From NCBI RefSeq assembly GCF_009711225.1, contig NZ_WMIE01000012.1, positions 1 through 64,000 on the forward strand: a stretch of DNA of 64,000 bases, in the 5' to 3' direction. Positions 1 to 8,440 of the stretch are shown in pieces; the stretch's first letter is position 1, and each line of letters opens with the position of its first letter. This stretch comes from Paracoccus aestuariivivens. Lineage in GTDB: Bacteria > Pseudomonadota > Alphaproteobacteria > Rhodobacterales > Rhodobacteraceae. Made by a program: the position numbers and the translations under genes. Below the pieces are notes generated by a model. It was given only the letters and a program-made list of their open reading frames with translations, was not told where the DNA came from and ran no database searches.

Positions 1-256
1 ACGACAGCTTCCGCTTTAAGGCCAGCTCAGCTGCATTGGCGACGAAAAAGAAGGAGACCACACACACATTGACCAAAGCATGACCCGAATTCCATAGTCA
101 GCGATGGCTCACTTCTCGGTGAAAATCAACAGCCTTGCGACGCTTCTCGATTTCGGCGGCGGTGTCCACGTAGAATATGTCGCGGTGATCTTCGCTCAAC
201 TCGTCATGCAAGCTCTAGGTGCATGGCCGAGCAGATTTCGTTGCTTGATCTCAGAT
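1..256 (-). pseudogene. IS256-family transposase, C-terminal fragment (distal half of split gene)
   Basis: Read on the minus strand, this stretch encodes KQRNLLGHAP and then, after a frameshift, HDELSEDHRDIFYVDTAAEI and EKRRKA. These match the region of IS256-family (Mutator-like) transposases just after the second catalytic motif. It continues the reading interrupted at about 1605, so the two pieces are halves of one gene separated by an IS3-family insertion. It has at least one frameshift, a stop near 105, and leaves the window at position 1. The plus-strand reading frame over 104-286 is only its antisense. Confidence 0.75.
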
Positions 257-316
257 GTGGTCGCACGAATTCGGACCGGGGGCTAAGCTTTCGCGCCTGA
301 GGAAGAATGACCCGAA

Positions 317-700
317 ATGCCAAAACGCAGACGCTATTCTGCAGAGTTCAGGGCGAAGGTGGCTCTTGAGGCCATCCGCGGGGAACTGACGACGGCCGGG
401 TTGGCCAAGAAGTTGAACGGCGAACGCCACCGGTTCGGGAGAGCCGTTCAACGATATCCATCCGACGATGATCCGCGGCTGGAAACGCACCGCGATCGAG
501 AACATGGCGGCGGCCTTCGGCGGCGCTTCATCCGCCGGGCCGCAGATCTCTGCGGGTGAGGTCGAGAAGCTGCATGCCAGGACCGGCCGGTTGGTCATCG
601 AGCGGAATGCTTCGCAGCGCTTACGCGGCCCCACCGGGACCACGGTCGCTGCTTCGATGTCGGCAGCCTCCGGTCTCATGCGCGGCACTGGAGGCAAAAA
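317..700 (+). pseudogene. IS3-family transposase OrfA, frameshifted
   Basis: The start MPKRRRYSAEFRAKVALEAI is the classic N-terminal helix-turn-helix of IS3-family OrfA proteins (HTH_8/transposase_8 type). After about residue 36 the frame is lost. The expected continuation HPTMIRGWKRTAIENMAAAF is found in another frame from about 460, followed by a coiled-coil-like EVEKLHA segment. The intact protein would be about 90-100 residues and would bind the element ends. The frameshift makes it a pseudogene unless an unusual slippage site is used. I see no typical A-rich slippage heptamer at the break. Confidence 0.75.
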
Positions 701-703
701 GCG

Positions 704-1546
704 GTGAAGCAGGATCATCAGGGTCTCGGCGTCCGGCGGCAATGCCGCCTGTTGTCGCTGGCGCCTCCGGCCTTTACTATCGGCCGCGCGGAGAAAGCGC
801 CGGGAACCCGGGCTTCATGGCAATCATCGACCGGCAATTCCTCGAGACGCCTAGGGTCATGGCTCGCGGCAAATGGCCCGGCACATGCCGCGCGAGGGCC
901 ATCGATGCGGGCGGCATCGCGTCCGGCGGCTGATGAAGCTGATGCGTGTTCGTCGGGAAAACAGTCCCCCGGACTGTTTTCTGAACCTCCTCACTGCCGA
1001 TCTATCAGGAGCCGAAGACCGGCAAGAAGCATCCGGAGCACAAGGTTTATCCCTATCTGCTCAGGGACCTGGCCATCACCCGACCCGACCAGATCTGGTG
1101 TACCGATATCAGCGTCCGGCATCTCTCTCGGACGGATCGCGTTCGATGCCTCACTCCCCGTGCGCCGGGGTTTTCCCTATCTGGTCGCCGTCGGAGCCCT
1201 GAAGGAAGCGTTGGCCCGATACGGCACGCCCGGGATCTTCAACAGCGACCGGGGTTCGCAATTCACCGGGGCCGGGTTCACCGAAGTGCTGCTGGACGCC
1301 AAGGTGCAGATCTCCATGGACGGTCGTGGGCGCTGGATCGACAACCGGATGATCGAACGGCTGTGGCGATCGCTCAAATACGAATGGGTCTACCTGAACG
1401 CCTTCGAGGCCGGCTCGGAGGCCCGCAAGGGGATCGGTGCCCGGATCAGCGATTACAACGGAAAACGCCCGCACTCATCACACGGGTTGCTGACCCCGGC
1501 CGAGGCCTATGATACCTCCGACCAGAACCTGAAAGCCGCCGCCTGA
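704..1546 (+). pseudogene. IS3-family transposase OrfB (rve/DDE integrase), frameshifted with internal deletion
   Basis: The catalytic core is spread over several frames. IWCTDIS, with the first DDE aspartate, lies near 1095-1115 in one frame. GIFNSDRGSQFTG, with the second aspartate, and MIERLWRSLKYEW, with the glutamate, lie near 1230-1390 in the frame that ends at 1546 (TGA). Between GFPYLVAV and LKEALARYG about 25 residues usual for the family are missing. The C-terminal part, with YNGKRPHSSHG and LTPAEAY, is well kept. No intact transposase can be made. Confidence 0.75.
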
Positions 1547-1604
1547 CATGAACCCCATGCTGAAGCTGAGCCGAGCGGCAAACCGGTCCAAATTCCCGGA
1601 CCAC

Positions 1605-2210
1605 CTCTGGCCGTGCAGCGCCGGATGGGCAGGACTTCACTCCAGAGCGCCACGAGGGCGGCTTCCAGGCCGGGCGCACCGTCGACGATCACGAATTCGG
1701 GCCGCGCCATCAGTTAGGTGACGAACTGGCTCTAGGCTGCGGTGCTTTCTCCGCCCATGTTCTTGATCGAAATCAGCGCCGCCTGCCTGTCACGACGGAC
1801 GCCGACCGTGGCCAGAACCGAGATATTGGTGGCCTTCTTGTCCAGCCGGGTTTTGATGTCGGTGCCGTCAAGAATGAGCCGGTCAGCTGCCGATCCCGGT
1901 GGTCGTGACAATAACCCTTGGTCCGGTTTTCGCCGCGACCATAGCGGAGCCGACCGAAAAAATCGGTCAACTCCTCTTCGAACATGGCCTCGATGGTGGC
2001 TCGGACATTCACTCGCAGGCGTAACTCGATCGGATGATAATCCGTCGTCTCAAGCAGTAGCGAAGGCGAAAAGTTGTTCGTATTATACGTCCTGCATGAT
2101 CTCCTTGCCGGTTGCAGCCGCCGGTAGGGTGGGTGTTGGTTCACCCGGAGATTACGCCGCCAGACAATTTCCACCAGTTCCGAGACACGACCCGGCGTAC
2201 CCCTCAACGA
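1605..2210 (-). pseudogene. IS256-family transposase, N-terminal and central fragments, with internal deletion
   Basis: Minus-strand translation gives HPIELRLRVNVRATIEAMFE and GRLRYGRGENR (N-terminal region). A jump follows directly to LILDGTDIKTRLDKKATNIS and, further on, RPEFVIVDGAPGLEAALVAL and LPIRRCTA, the catalytic DDE region of IS256 transposases. About 100 residues between LTGSF and LILDG are missing. There are frameshifts near 2060 and stops near 1715-1735. A plausible original start is the ATG near 2098 (minus), preceded by AAGGAG. The sequence from about 2100 to 2210 looks like the terminal region of the element. The gene is cut at 1605 by the IS3 insertion and resumes at 256. Confidence 0.75.
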
Positions 2211-2212
2211 CG

Positions 2213-2926
2213 CTAAAGCTGATCCTCGCTGTACACCCGCGGGATCCCATCGTCGCGCGTAAACAATACGCAAGGCCCCGACGAGTTCCTCGGATCATAG
2301 GCAAAGCCGCGTTCGCTCATCGCATCGAAAATATCGCGCACCCCGGCCAAGCCGTAGAGATGGTCGTGCAGCTCAAGGAAAACGCGATCCACCCCGTTCA
2401 GCTTGGCATGCCCGAGCAGATGACGCTCGCCACCCTCGATATCCATTACCAGGACGTTGATCGCGTGCTCGTCAATGAAGCTGTCGATATTTTGCGAAGT
2501 GATCGAGATCCTGTCCTCGTACGGCCCCTGGCTTTCGATCATTGATGACATCCAGAAGTCGCTGCGGATGTAGAATTGATAGCTTTCTCGGGTTCCGGCA
2601 GTCAGAAGTCCATGGCTAAAGGTGGCATTCCTGACATCATTTGCGCAGGCGACCCGCTTTGCGAGTTCAATCGTATGAGGATTGGCGTCGAAGGACCAAA
2701 TCGTGACGTCCGGGGTCAGCGCCATGATCGTCGTAATCACCCCGATGCCGGAACCCAACTCCAATACGCGATCACCGGACCGCAATAGACGACGAACCTG
2801 ACGCGCTTCCTTGGCCTCGTAACTTCCGGACTTCAAAGCCTGCCAGATGACCGGCGACACATCGTTCTGGGTGATCGGAACGCGAATGCCGTGTAGCCTC
2901 AGGTTGGTGTCGAGTACTGCGTTCAT
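2213..2926 (-). CDS. FkbM-family SAM-dependent methyltransferase
   Basis: A 237-residue protein with a class I methyltransferase fold. Motif I is ELGSGIG at residues 56-62, an acidic FDAN motif sits near 79-82, and DIEGGE at 162-167 is the hallmark of the FkbM family. FkbM enzymes usually O-methylate sugars or secondary metabolites; the substrate here is unknown. The ATG at 2926 follows an AGGA ribosome site. The gene starts 7 bases after the GGDEF-EAL gene and is most likely the third gene of that operon. No signal peptide is seen, so it should be cytoplasmic. The methylation target (exopolysaccharide, lipid or small molecule) cannot be told from sequence. Confidence 0.85.
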   Translation of the reverse strand: MNAVLDTNLRLHGIRVPITQNDVSPVIWQALKSGSYEAKEARQVRRLLRSGDRVLELGSGIGVITTIMALTPDVTIWSFDANPHTIELAKRVACANDVRNATFSHGLLTAGTRESYQFYIRSDFWMSSMIESQGPYEDRISITSQNIDSFIDEHAINVLVMDIEGGERHLLGHAKLNGVDRVFLELHDHLYGLAGVRDIFDAMSERGFAYDPRNSSGPCVLFTRDDGIPRVYSEDQL

Positions 2927-2933
2927 GGGATCC

Positions 2934-4925
2934 TCAGGAATTTGCCCAGTTCTTTAATGTGCTGGCGTCGGGAGCCAGTTCGGCATCCGACCAATGCAAA
3001 AAATCCAGCTTCGATGCCTGCACCGGACGCGCGAATAGGAAGCCTTGACTGACCTGACAGCCGATCCGGCGGATACACTCGTGCTGCGCGTCGGTCTCGA
3101 TCCCTTCGATGATCACCGTCTTGCCAAGATGATTGCCGACATCGATAACGAGCCGGACCAATGCCTCGGCCTCGGGGTTCAGCGCAATGTCGCGGACGAA
3201 AGACTTGTCGAGCTTGATCGTATCGAAGGGAATGTCGCGCAAGATAGCGAGCGACGAATAGCCCGTGCCAAAATCGTCCATCGCGATTGTCACGCCCAAA
3301 GCACGCAGATCGTTCAGTATCTTGAACACCCGTTTGCGATCATTAAGCAGAACCGTCTCGGTCATCTCGAGTTCGAGACGTTCGGGAGCAAGGCCAGTAT
3401 CCTTGAGAATACCCATGACAATTTCAACGATGTTGGGCGCCTGCAACTGGATCGGCGACAGATTAACCGCAATCTTCAGGGGCTGCTTCCACTTCGCGGC
3501 CTCGGTACACGCCGTCAGCAGAATCTTGCGACCGAGTTCAACAATCAGCCCGATTTCTTCCGCGATAGGGATGAAGACACCGGGCGGAATCTGTCCGCGT
3601 GTCGGATGGTTCCAACGTACCAAGGCTTCGAGACCGCGCAGATTAAGCGTCACAACCTCGACTTGAGCCTGATAATAAAGCTCGAATTCGTCACGCTCCA
3701 ACGCGAGATGCAGATCATTTTCAAGCGCTTTACGATCGTCGAACTCGGCCTGCATGTAGTCTTCGAACAGACAGATCCGTTCCTGAGCCGATGCCTTGGC
3801 ACGATAAAGCCCGATATCGGCGCGCTTGAAGAGCATTTGCGCATCGGCACATTTCGGCTGTTCCGCATGAGCAATGCCGACCGAGCAGCCGATCTGGACC
3901 TCGCGATTGGAAAGCCGGTAAGGTGCTGCAATCTGGGCCGTAAGCTCGCGCGCGAAATCCTGGCTCTCGGATGGCGATTTTCCAAGCAGCAGGCAAGCGA
4001 ATTCATCGCCGCCGAGACGGCAGAACATATGCGCCTCGGACCCGAATTTGAGCATACGCGCGCTGGCCTGATCCAGCAGCATGTCGCCCAGATCATGCCC
4101 CATCGTGTCGTTGATGTTCTTGAAATCATCCAGATCCAGCAACAGAAGGCAGACAGATGTTCCGACCTCCTGCGAGGCTTTCAACGAGGTCTCGAGTTCA
4201 TTCCAGAACAGGATCCGGTTCGGCAGTTTCGTCAGTGAATCGTGATGCGCGACATATTCGAGACGACGGTTCTTATCCCGCAACTCCTTGCCAGCCACGC
4301 TGAGACTGTTGTTCAGCGTTTCGGCTTCCTTCTGCGCCTGCATGAGCAGCCGGTTTTGCCGGAAGAGCAAAAAGATCAGTACGACCCAGCAAAGAATGAG
4401 GAACGCCACCACAATACTGTAGATCCGGTGAAGCTGCTCCAAGGCTTGCAGGTTCTCTTCGATATCGGCCCAGCTTTGCTGCACGCTTTGCGACGAAATC
4501 GTCGTCAGCGGACCGTTGAGATCCCCCATCCGCTGCAGAATCGCGCGAACATGCGCGGCGTCCATCGTCGCAAGATTTTTATCGAGTTCCCCGATCACGG
4601 CAAGCAGTTCGGTGATGGCCGCCTTCCGGCTGGGAGATTCCTCGATGAATGTTTTCAGCGTCCCTTCCTTGAAGGACGTCAGGCGACTGATAATAATATC
4701 AAGACGCAGGCGGACGTTCTCGTACGTCTCGTCATCCATGGGATGTTCGCTCAGCGCAAGCCGGGCTTCCAGACGCATGAATTCCGAAACCGACTGGCTG
4801 ATCGCCCAAGTGTCATTGTGATGCGCGACATGCCGCAACACCTTTTGCCGTTGCGAAACAGTCGTCGACATATAGGCGGTTGCTGCAATGAAAAGGCAGA
4901 TCAGAACGCCCAGAATACGGGTCAA
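2934..4925 (-). CDS. Membrane-bound GGDEF-EAL protein (diguanylate cyclase/phosphodiesterase)
   Basis: A 663-residue inner-membrane protein. A transmembrane segment lies at about 4-22, a periplasmic helical sensor at about 23-165, a second transmembrane segment at about 168-188, then a short coiled coil, GGDEF and EAL domains. GGDEF is intact at 305-309. The RxxD inhibitory site is absent: the aligned residues are Ser and His. EAL (433-435), NLSP, MDDFGTGYS, KLDKSFV and IIEGIET are all present, so phosphodiesterase activity is expected and cyclase activity is possible. The start appears to be TTG at 4925. It lies 9 bases after the SUOX-fold gene and 7 before the FkbM gene, which suggests that the periplasmic neighbour feeds its sensor domain. 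Confidence 0.92.
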   Translation of the reverse strand: MTRILGVLICLFIAATAYMSTTVSQRQKVLRHVAHHNDTWAISQSVSEFMRLEARLALSEHPMDDETYENVRLRLDIIISRLTSFKEGTLKTFIEESPSRKAAITELLAVIGELDKNLATMDAAHVRAILQRMGDLNGPLTTISSQSVQQSWADIEENLQALEQLHRIYSIVVAFLILCWVVLIFLLFRQNRLLMQAQKEAETLNNSLSVAGKELRDKNRRLEYVAHHDSLTKLPNRILFWNELETSLKASQEVGTSVCLLLLDLDDFKNINDTMGHDLGDMLLDQASARMLKFGSEAHMFCRLGGDEFACLLLGKSPSESQDFARELTAQIAAPYRLSNREVQIGCSVGIAHAEQPKCADAQMLFKRADIGLYRAKASAQERICLFEDYMQAEFDDRKALENDLHLALERDEFELYYQAQVEVVTLNLRGLEALVRWNHPTRGQIPPGVFIPIAEEIGLIVELGRKILLTACTEAAKWKQPLKIAVNLSPIQLQAPNIVEIVMGILKDTGLAPERLELEMTETVLLNDRKRVFKILNDLRALGVTIAMDDFGTGYSSLAILRDIPFDTIKLDKSFVRDIALNPEAEALVRLVIDVGNHLGKTVIIEGIETDAQHECIRRIGCQVSQGFLFARPVQASKLDFLHWSDAELAPDASTLKNWANS

Positions 4926-4934
4926 TTGCGGAAC

Positions 4935-5450
4935 CTACTTGATGATCAGCCGTGATACCTGCCACGCCGAGCGCGCATAGTAGGTCTGGGTTTGCAGCGT
5001 CGCAGAGCTGTCATAGGGATAGACAACAAAGATCGGGCCCTTGTCGCGGATCTCCATATTCGCACCGTTCATCTTCATCGCAAGGATGACGCCGGTATCC
5101 TGGGTATCGGACATCGGGATTTCGGTCTCGTAATCGTTCAGCGCGATGGCGTCGATGATCGTGCCCTTTGCGCCGACCAGATCAAGGACCGCCTTGAAGG
5201 GCACGCCTTCGAAGGTCGTTTTTTCATCGTACCACGGCGTGCTGGTCGTGATCGCGACCATTCCGATTTTTTCCAGCATCTCGCGGTCGAACTTGGCGGT
5301 ATCGCCATCATTCGTGTTCGAAATGCTCCCCGAGATGGTCAAGATGACCTCACCGGTAGGGGCAGGAAGTGTTCCGGCAAAACTCATGCCTGCAACACAC
5401 ATTCCGACAAGGAGTGCAGCGAGGGAGCGTAGCGTCTTCATCGTGGCCAT
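4935..5450 (-). CDS. Periplasmic SUOX-fold (oxidoreductase molybdopterin-binding-like) protein lacking the Mo-ligand cysteine
   Basis: A 171-residue protein with a signal peptide (about residues 1-25, ending MSFAG). The mature part resembles the sulfite-oxidase-type molybdopterin-binding domain: FEGVPFKAVLDLVGA matches the usual GVPL..LL segment, and KGPIFVVYPYD matches the later conserved part. Family enzymes bind molybdenum through a conserved cysteine upstream of this segment. Here that stretch reads TSTPWYDEKTTFEGVPF, and the mature protein contains no cysteine at all. It is therefore more likely a ligand-binding or structural protein than an oxidoreductase. It is the first gene of a three-gene operon with a membrane GGDEF-EAL protein, so I infer that it acts as a periplasmic partner of that sensor. 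Confidence 0.75.
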   Translation of the reverse strand: MATMKTLRSLAALLVGMCVAGMSFAGTLPAPTGEVILTISGSISNTNDGDTAKFDREMLEKIGMVAITTSTPWYDEKTTFEGVPFKAVLDLVGAKGTIIDAIALNDYETEIPMSDTQDTGVILAMKMNGANMEIRDKGPIFVVYPYDSSATLQTQTYYARSAWQVSRLIIK

Positions 5451-5665
5451 CTGAACCTGAGTTTGCGCGAAAATGCGTCCAAAGTTGCGTCATTTCATAT
5501 GACACTCGCCTCGATTGAGTCTACGAGGTTTTTGCTCGATATGATTGCAGATTTTTAACGCCAGCAACGGTGTGCGCTTTTTAGGGCACATCGACCGCCA
5601 ATGCCGCCACTTTCAAAGGCAGGATAACCCGCTTCCGGTGGCTCTGTCGATCACGGGCGACAGCG

Positions 5666-7024
5666 TCAAAAAATAAAATCATCCGCCGAAAGATCAATCG
5701 ACTTTCCGATCTGGATCGAGAAATCAGCGACTCCGTCCCCGTTCGTATCACCGTAGACGAGGGTTGCGGACCCGGTGCGGACCCAGCGCAACTCACCAGC
5801 CTCTCCGCTAAACCCATCAGTCCCGATATAGGTGAACTGTTGATCGCCCACTGCGCGGACATCAGCATCGATCGCCGCAAGATGGATGCGATCATTCTGC
5901 GTCGAGCTGAAATCCACGATGTAATCACGTCCGCCATCCGCGTTGGTCGAATCGGCCGTCGAGTAGAAGACGAAGACATCCGCCCCTGCCCCACCGGTCA
6001 TCCTGTCCGAACCCAGCCCGCCGATCAGCGTATCATTACCCGCTCCACCATCAAGGCGGTCATTTCCGGCCCCGCCGTCCAGACGGTCGTTTTCAGTCTC
6101 GCCGAACAGCACATCATTTCCAGCAGCACCAAGCAGCGTATCTGCGCCTGTACCGCCGCTGATCCAATCGTTGCCCGTCCCGCCGTTCATGACGTCATTG
6201 CCTGCTTCGCCATAAAGCGTGTCGTTGCCGTCGCCGCCGTCCAACCTGTCGTTTCCGATGCCGGCATAAAGCACATCATTGCCCACCCCGCCGAACAGAC
6301 TGTCATTCCCGTCTTCGCCATACAGCGTGTCGTGACCCGCCTCGCCATAGGCACGGTCATTGCCGACACCGCTATACAGCGCGTCGTTGCCTGCCCCTCC
6401 GGCCAGAAAATCATCACCCGCACCGCCGTAAAGCTGGTCGTTGCCCAAATCGCCGCGCAATGTGTCATTGCCAAGATCGCCGTAAAGGCTGTCATAGCCG
6501 TCACCACCGAACAAACGGTCATTGCCGCTTTCACCCAGCAGAATGTCGGCACCTGCGCCTCCGACAAGCAGATCACTGCCTAGGCCGCCAAAGATCTTGT
6601 CATTGCCTCCGTAGCCATAGATCGTGTCATGGCCGTAATAACCGGCCAGCGTCTCGGTAAAGTTCGTGCCGTGGATCGTATCGTTCCCGACCAGCAGCGC
6701 ACGGGAAAACGCCGCATTATTGTAAGACCTGAACGCATTGGCGAGATCGAGTGCCGACACCTGCAAGCCGACAACATCGAATGAAACAGCGCCGGCGGTA
6801 ACAATCCGCATCGACGTGATCGTGCCTGTCTTCAAAGCAGCAAGACCCGAGCCGCCATAGCTCAGGTTCGTGCCGTAAATCTGCACATAATTCGCGGCAT
6901 TGTCGTATAGCCTGAGCGAGGTCGAAGATTGAGTAACCCTGCCATAGTCAAGAATCGACCTCCAGGCGATTTGGGTCATGTCCAACGGACGACCGAAACT
7001 CGGTTTGAAGGTGACTTTGGCCAT
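5666..7024 (-). CDS. RTX (haemolysin-type) calcium-binding repeat protein, probable type I secretion substrate
   Basis: A 452-residue acidic protein. Residues about 1-110 form a unique N-terminal part without a known enzymatic motif. About twenty nonapeptide repeats of the GGxGxDxLx type follow (about 113-345; for example GGAGNDRLD twice in tandem). A C-terminal region ends in DLSADDFIF, a hydrophobic tail typical of type I secretion signals. There is no N-terminal signal peptide. No type I ABC transporter, membrane-fusion partner or TolC clearly dedicated to it lies in the window. Being set between c-di-GMP genes and upstream of a cellulose operon, it could be a secreted matrix protein or adhesin; this is inference only. 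Confidence 0.9.
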   Translation of the reverse strand: MAKVTFKPSFGRPLDMTQIAWRSILDYGRVTQSSTSLRLYDNAANYVQIYGTNLSYGGSGLAALKTGTITSMRIVTAGAVSFDVVGLQVSALDLANAFRSYNNAAFSRALLVGNDTIHGTNFTETLAGYYGHDTIYGYGGNDKIFGGLGSDLLVGGAGADILLGESGNDRLFGGDGYDSLYGDLGNDTLRGDLGNDQLYGGAGDDFLAGGAGNDALYSGVGNDRAYGEAGHDTLYGEDGNDSLFGGVGNDVLYAGIGNDRLDGGDGNDTLYGEAGNDVMNGGTGNDWISGGTGADTLLGAAGNDVLFGETENDRLDGGAGNDRLDGGAGNDTLIGGLGSDRMTGGAGADVFVFYSTADSTNADGGRDYIVDFSSTQNDRIHLAAIDADVRAVGDQQFTYIGTDGFSGEAGELRWVRTGSATLVYGDTNGDGVADFSIQIGKSIDLSADDFIF

Positions 7025-7084
7025 TCGGGGATTAAGACTCGCACGCTGAAGTTGCGCGCAAAATGGACGTATCGCGCTAGCCGT

Positions 7085-8389
7085 TCAAGTGCGCAGTCCG
7101 CCAAATTTTGCCGATCCAGCCGCATCGTGTTGCACCAGCCAAGCCATCGCATCGTCAATCGGCATCGGGGCGGCATAAAAGAACCCCTGAGCATAATCGC
7201 AATCCAGCGCGCGAAGCAGATCAAGCTGCGATCCGGTTTCGACCCCTTCCGCAATAATTTCAAGGCCAAGCCCCTTGCCCATGCGGATTGCATTGCTGAT
7301 CGCGGCCTGTCCTGCTTCGGAGGTTGGCAGGTCCGCCAAGAAGGATCGGTCCAGCTTGAGCCGGTCAAAGCTGAACTGTTTGAGCGTTGCAATATTGCTA
7401 TATCCAGATCCGAAATCGTCCATCGCGATCTTGATCCCAAGGTCATGCAAAGCCGCCATACCGGCGCAAACGACCTCTTCGTTTTCCAGAGCCATGCTTT
7501 CGGTAATCTCGAGCTCAAGAAGCTCGGGCGGCAAATCATGCTCCTTCAAGGTCCGCCCGACATGATCGACCAGTTCCGGATCATAGAATTGCGCTGGCGA
7601 GACATTCACGGCAACCGCAAGCTGCCCCCGGTTCTGGTGCGATGCGATATCCTCGACGGCCTTCGAGATGACCCAGCGACCGATTTCCAGAATAAGGTCG
7701 GTTTCCTCGGCTACAGGGATAAAGCAATCTGGGGCAACATCACCAAGAACCGGATGCTGCCAGCGCGCCAGAGCCTCGAACCCGATGATGTGTTCGTCTG
7801 ACAGGCGGATCTGCGGCTGATAATGCAAATCCAGCAGCCCGTTCTGGGTCGCGATTCCCAGATCCCGCTTCATTCGTGACCGTGCGCCAGTTCCACGCCC
7901 GACACCTGCGCCCGCATGGTCGCCGGTCACGGAACAAAGGACCGCCAGCACCTTGCCATCTTCGGCCCGAACAGGAGAGCAAGCCACGTCGTAGGCTCGC
8001 TCGGGTTTGCCCAGATGCCACTGCATAATGAAGTTTTGCCCGTCATGGATTGCCTCCAGATCCGGTTCGATCTGGCCGCGCGCGGAAGGTGCCAGGTCGG
8101 AAAGACGCGCTCCAAACAGGCGGGGATGCAATTCGCCCAGTAGCTCCGAAAAAGCCGGATTGTAGACCAGAACGCGGTCTAGTCCCCATAGGATGCAAGC
8201 GGGTTTCGGCAGGCTCGCCATCGTTTGCACGGCGACCCGCATCCCATCGCCCCATTCCCCCACCGGACCCAATCCGATATCGTCCCAACCCTGAATGCCG
8301 GGCACGGCAAGGTTGCGAAACATCTCCTCCCCACTGAACTCATCCAAGCTTGGCGCCCTTTCGATTTCTTCACCGCAACTAAGCTGCAA
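7085..8389 (-). CDS. PAS-EAL c-di-GMP phosphodiesterase
   Basis: A 434-residue soluble protein. A PAS-like domain covers about 55-155 (CILWGLDRVLVYNPAFSELL), then an EAL domain covers about 177-425. EAL is at 205-207 in FEALARW; NVSP, ITES, MDDFGSGYS, KLDRSFL and IIAEGVET are kept, so active hydrolysis of c-di-GMP is expected. The reading begins with a TTG at 8389. An ATG 66 bases further in (8323) lies right behind a purine-rich GGGGAGGAG and may be the real start, but its spacing is tight. The gene lies 51 bases downstream of the REC-PAS-GGDEF gene, same strand, and could be the last gene of the kinase-CheR-cyclase operon. Confidence 0.9.
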   Translation of the reverse strand: MQLSCGEEIERAPSLDEFSGEEMFRNLAVPGIQGWDDIGLGPVGEWGDGMRVAVQTMASLPKPACILWGLDRVLVYNPAFSELLGELHPRLFGARLSDLAPSARGQIEPDLEAIHDGQNFIMQWHLGKPERAYDVACSPVRAEDGKVLAVLCSVTGDHAGAGVGRGTGARSRMKRDLGIATQNGLLDLHYQPQIRLSDEHIIGFEALARWQHPVLGDVAPDCFIPVAEETDLILEIGRWVISKAVEDIASHQNRGQLAVAVNVSPAQFYDPELVDHVGRTLKEHDLPPELLELEITESMALENEEVVCAGMAALHDLGIKIAMDDFGSGYSNIATLKQFSFDRLKLDRSFLADLPTSEAGQAAISNAIRMGKGLGLEIIAEGVETGSQLDLLRALDCDYAQGFFYAAPMPIDDAMAWLVQHDAAGSAKFGGLRT

Positions 8390-8440
8390 ATCATTGTTAT
8401 ATTATTTATAGATAAGCGCTGAGACATTTCAGCGCAGCGC

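Larger units (their letters stand above)
257..1604 (+). mobile_element. Degenerate IS3-family insertion sequence with imperfect terminal inverted repeats
   Basis: The element has imperfect ends: 257-279 reads GTGGTCGCACGAATTCGG followed by ACCGG, and the complement of 1583-1604 reads GTGGTCCGGGAATTTGGA followed by CCGG. The two differ by one indel and about four substitutions. Between them lie remnants of the two IS3-type genes, orfA and orfB. IS256 sequence on both sides shows it landed inside an IS256-family transposase gene. I could not identify a clean target duplication. Both genes carry frameshifts and orfB an internal deletion, so the element should not move by itself. Confidence 0.8.

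Noticed and set aside
104..286. 60-residue open frame on the plus strand at the left end
   Set aside because: It is the antisense of the IS256-family transposase fragment.
5990..6640. Regular DNA-level repetition that could resemble a tandem repeat or CRISPR array
   Set aside because: The period is 27 bases and follows the RTX nonapeptide codons exactly; there are no constant repeats with unique spacers.
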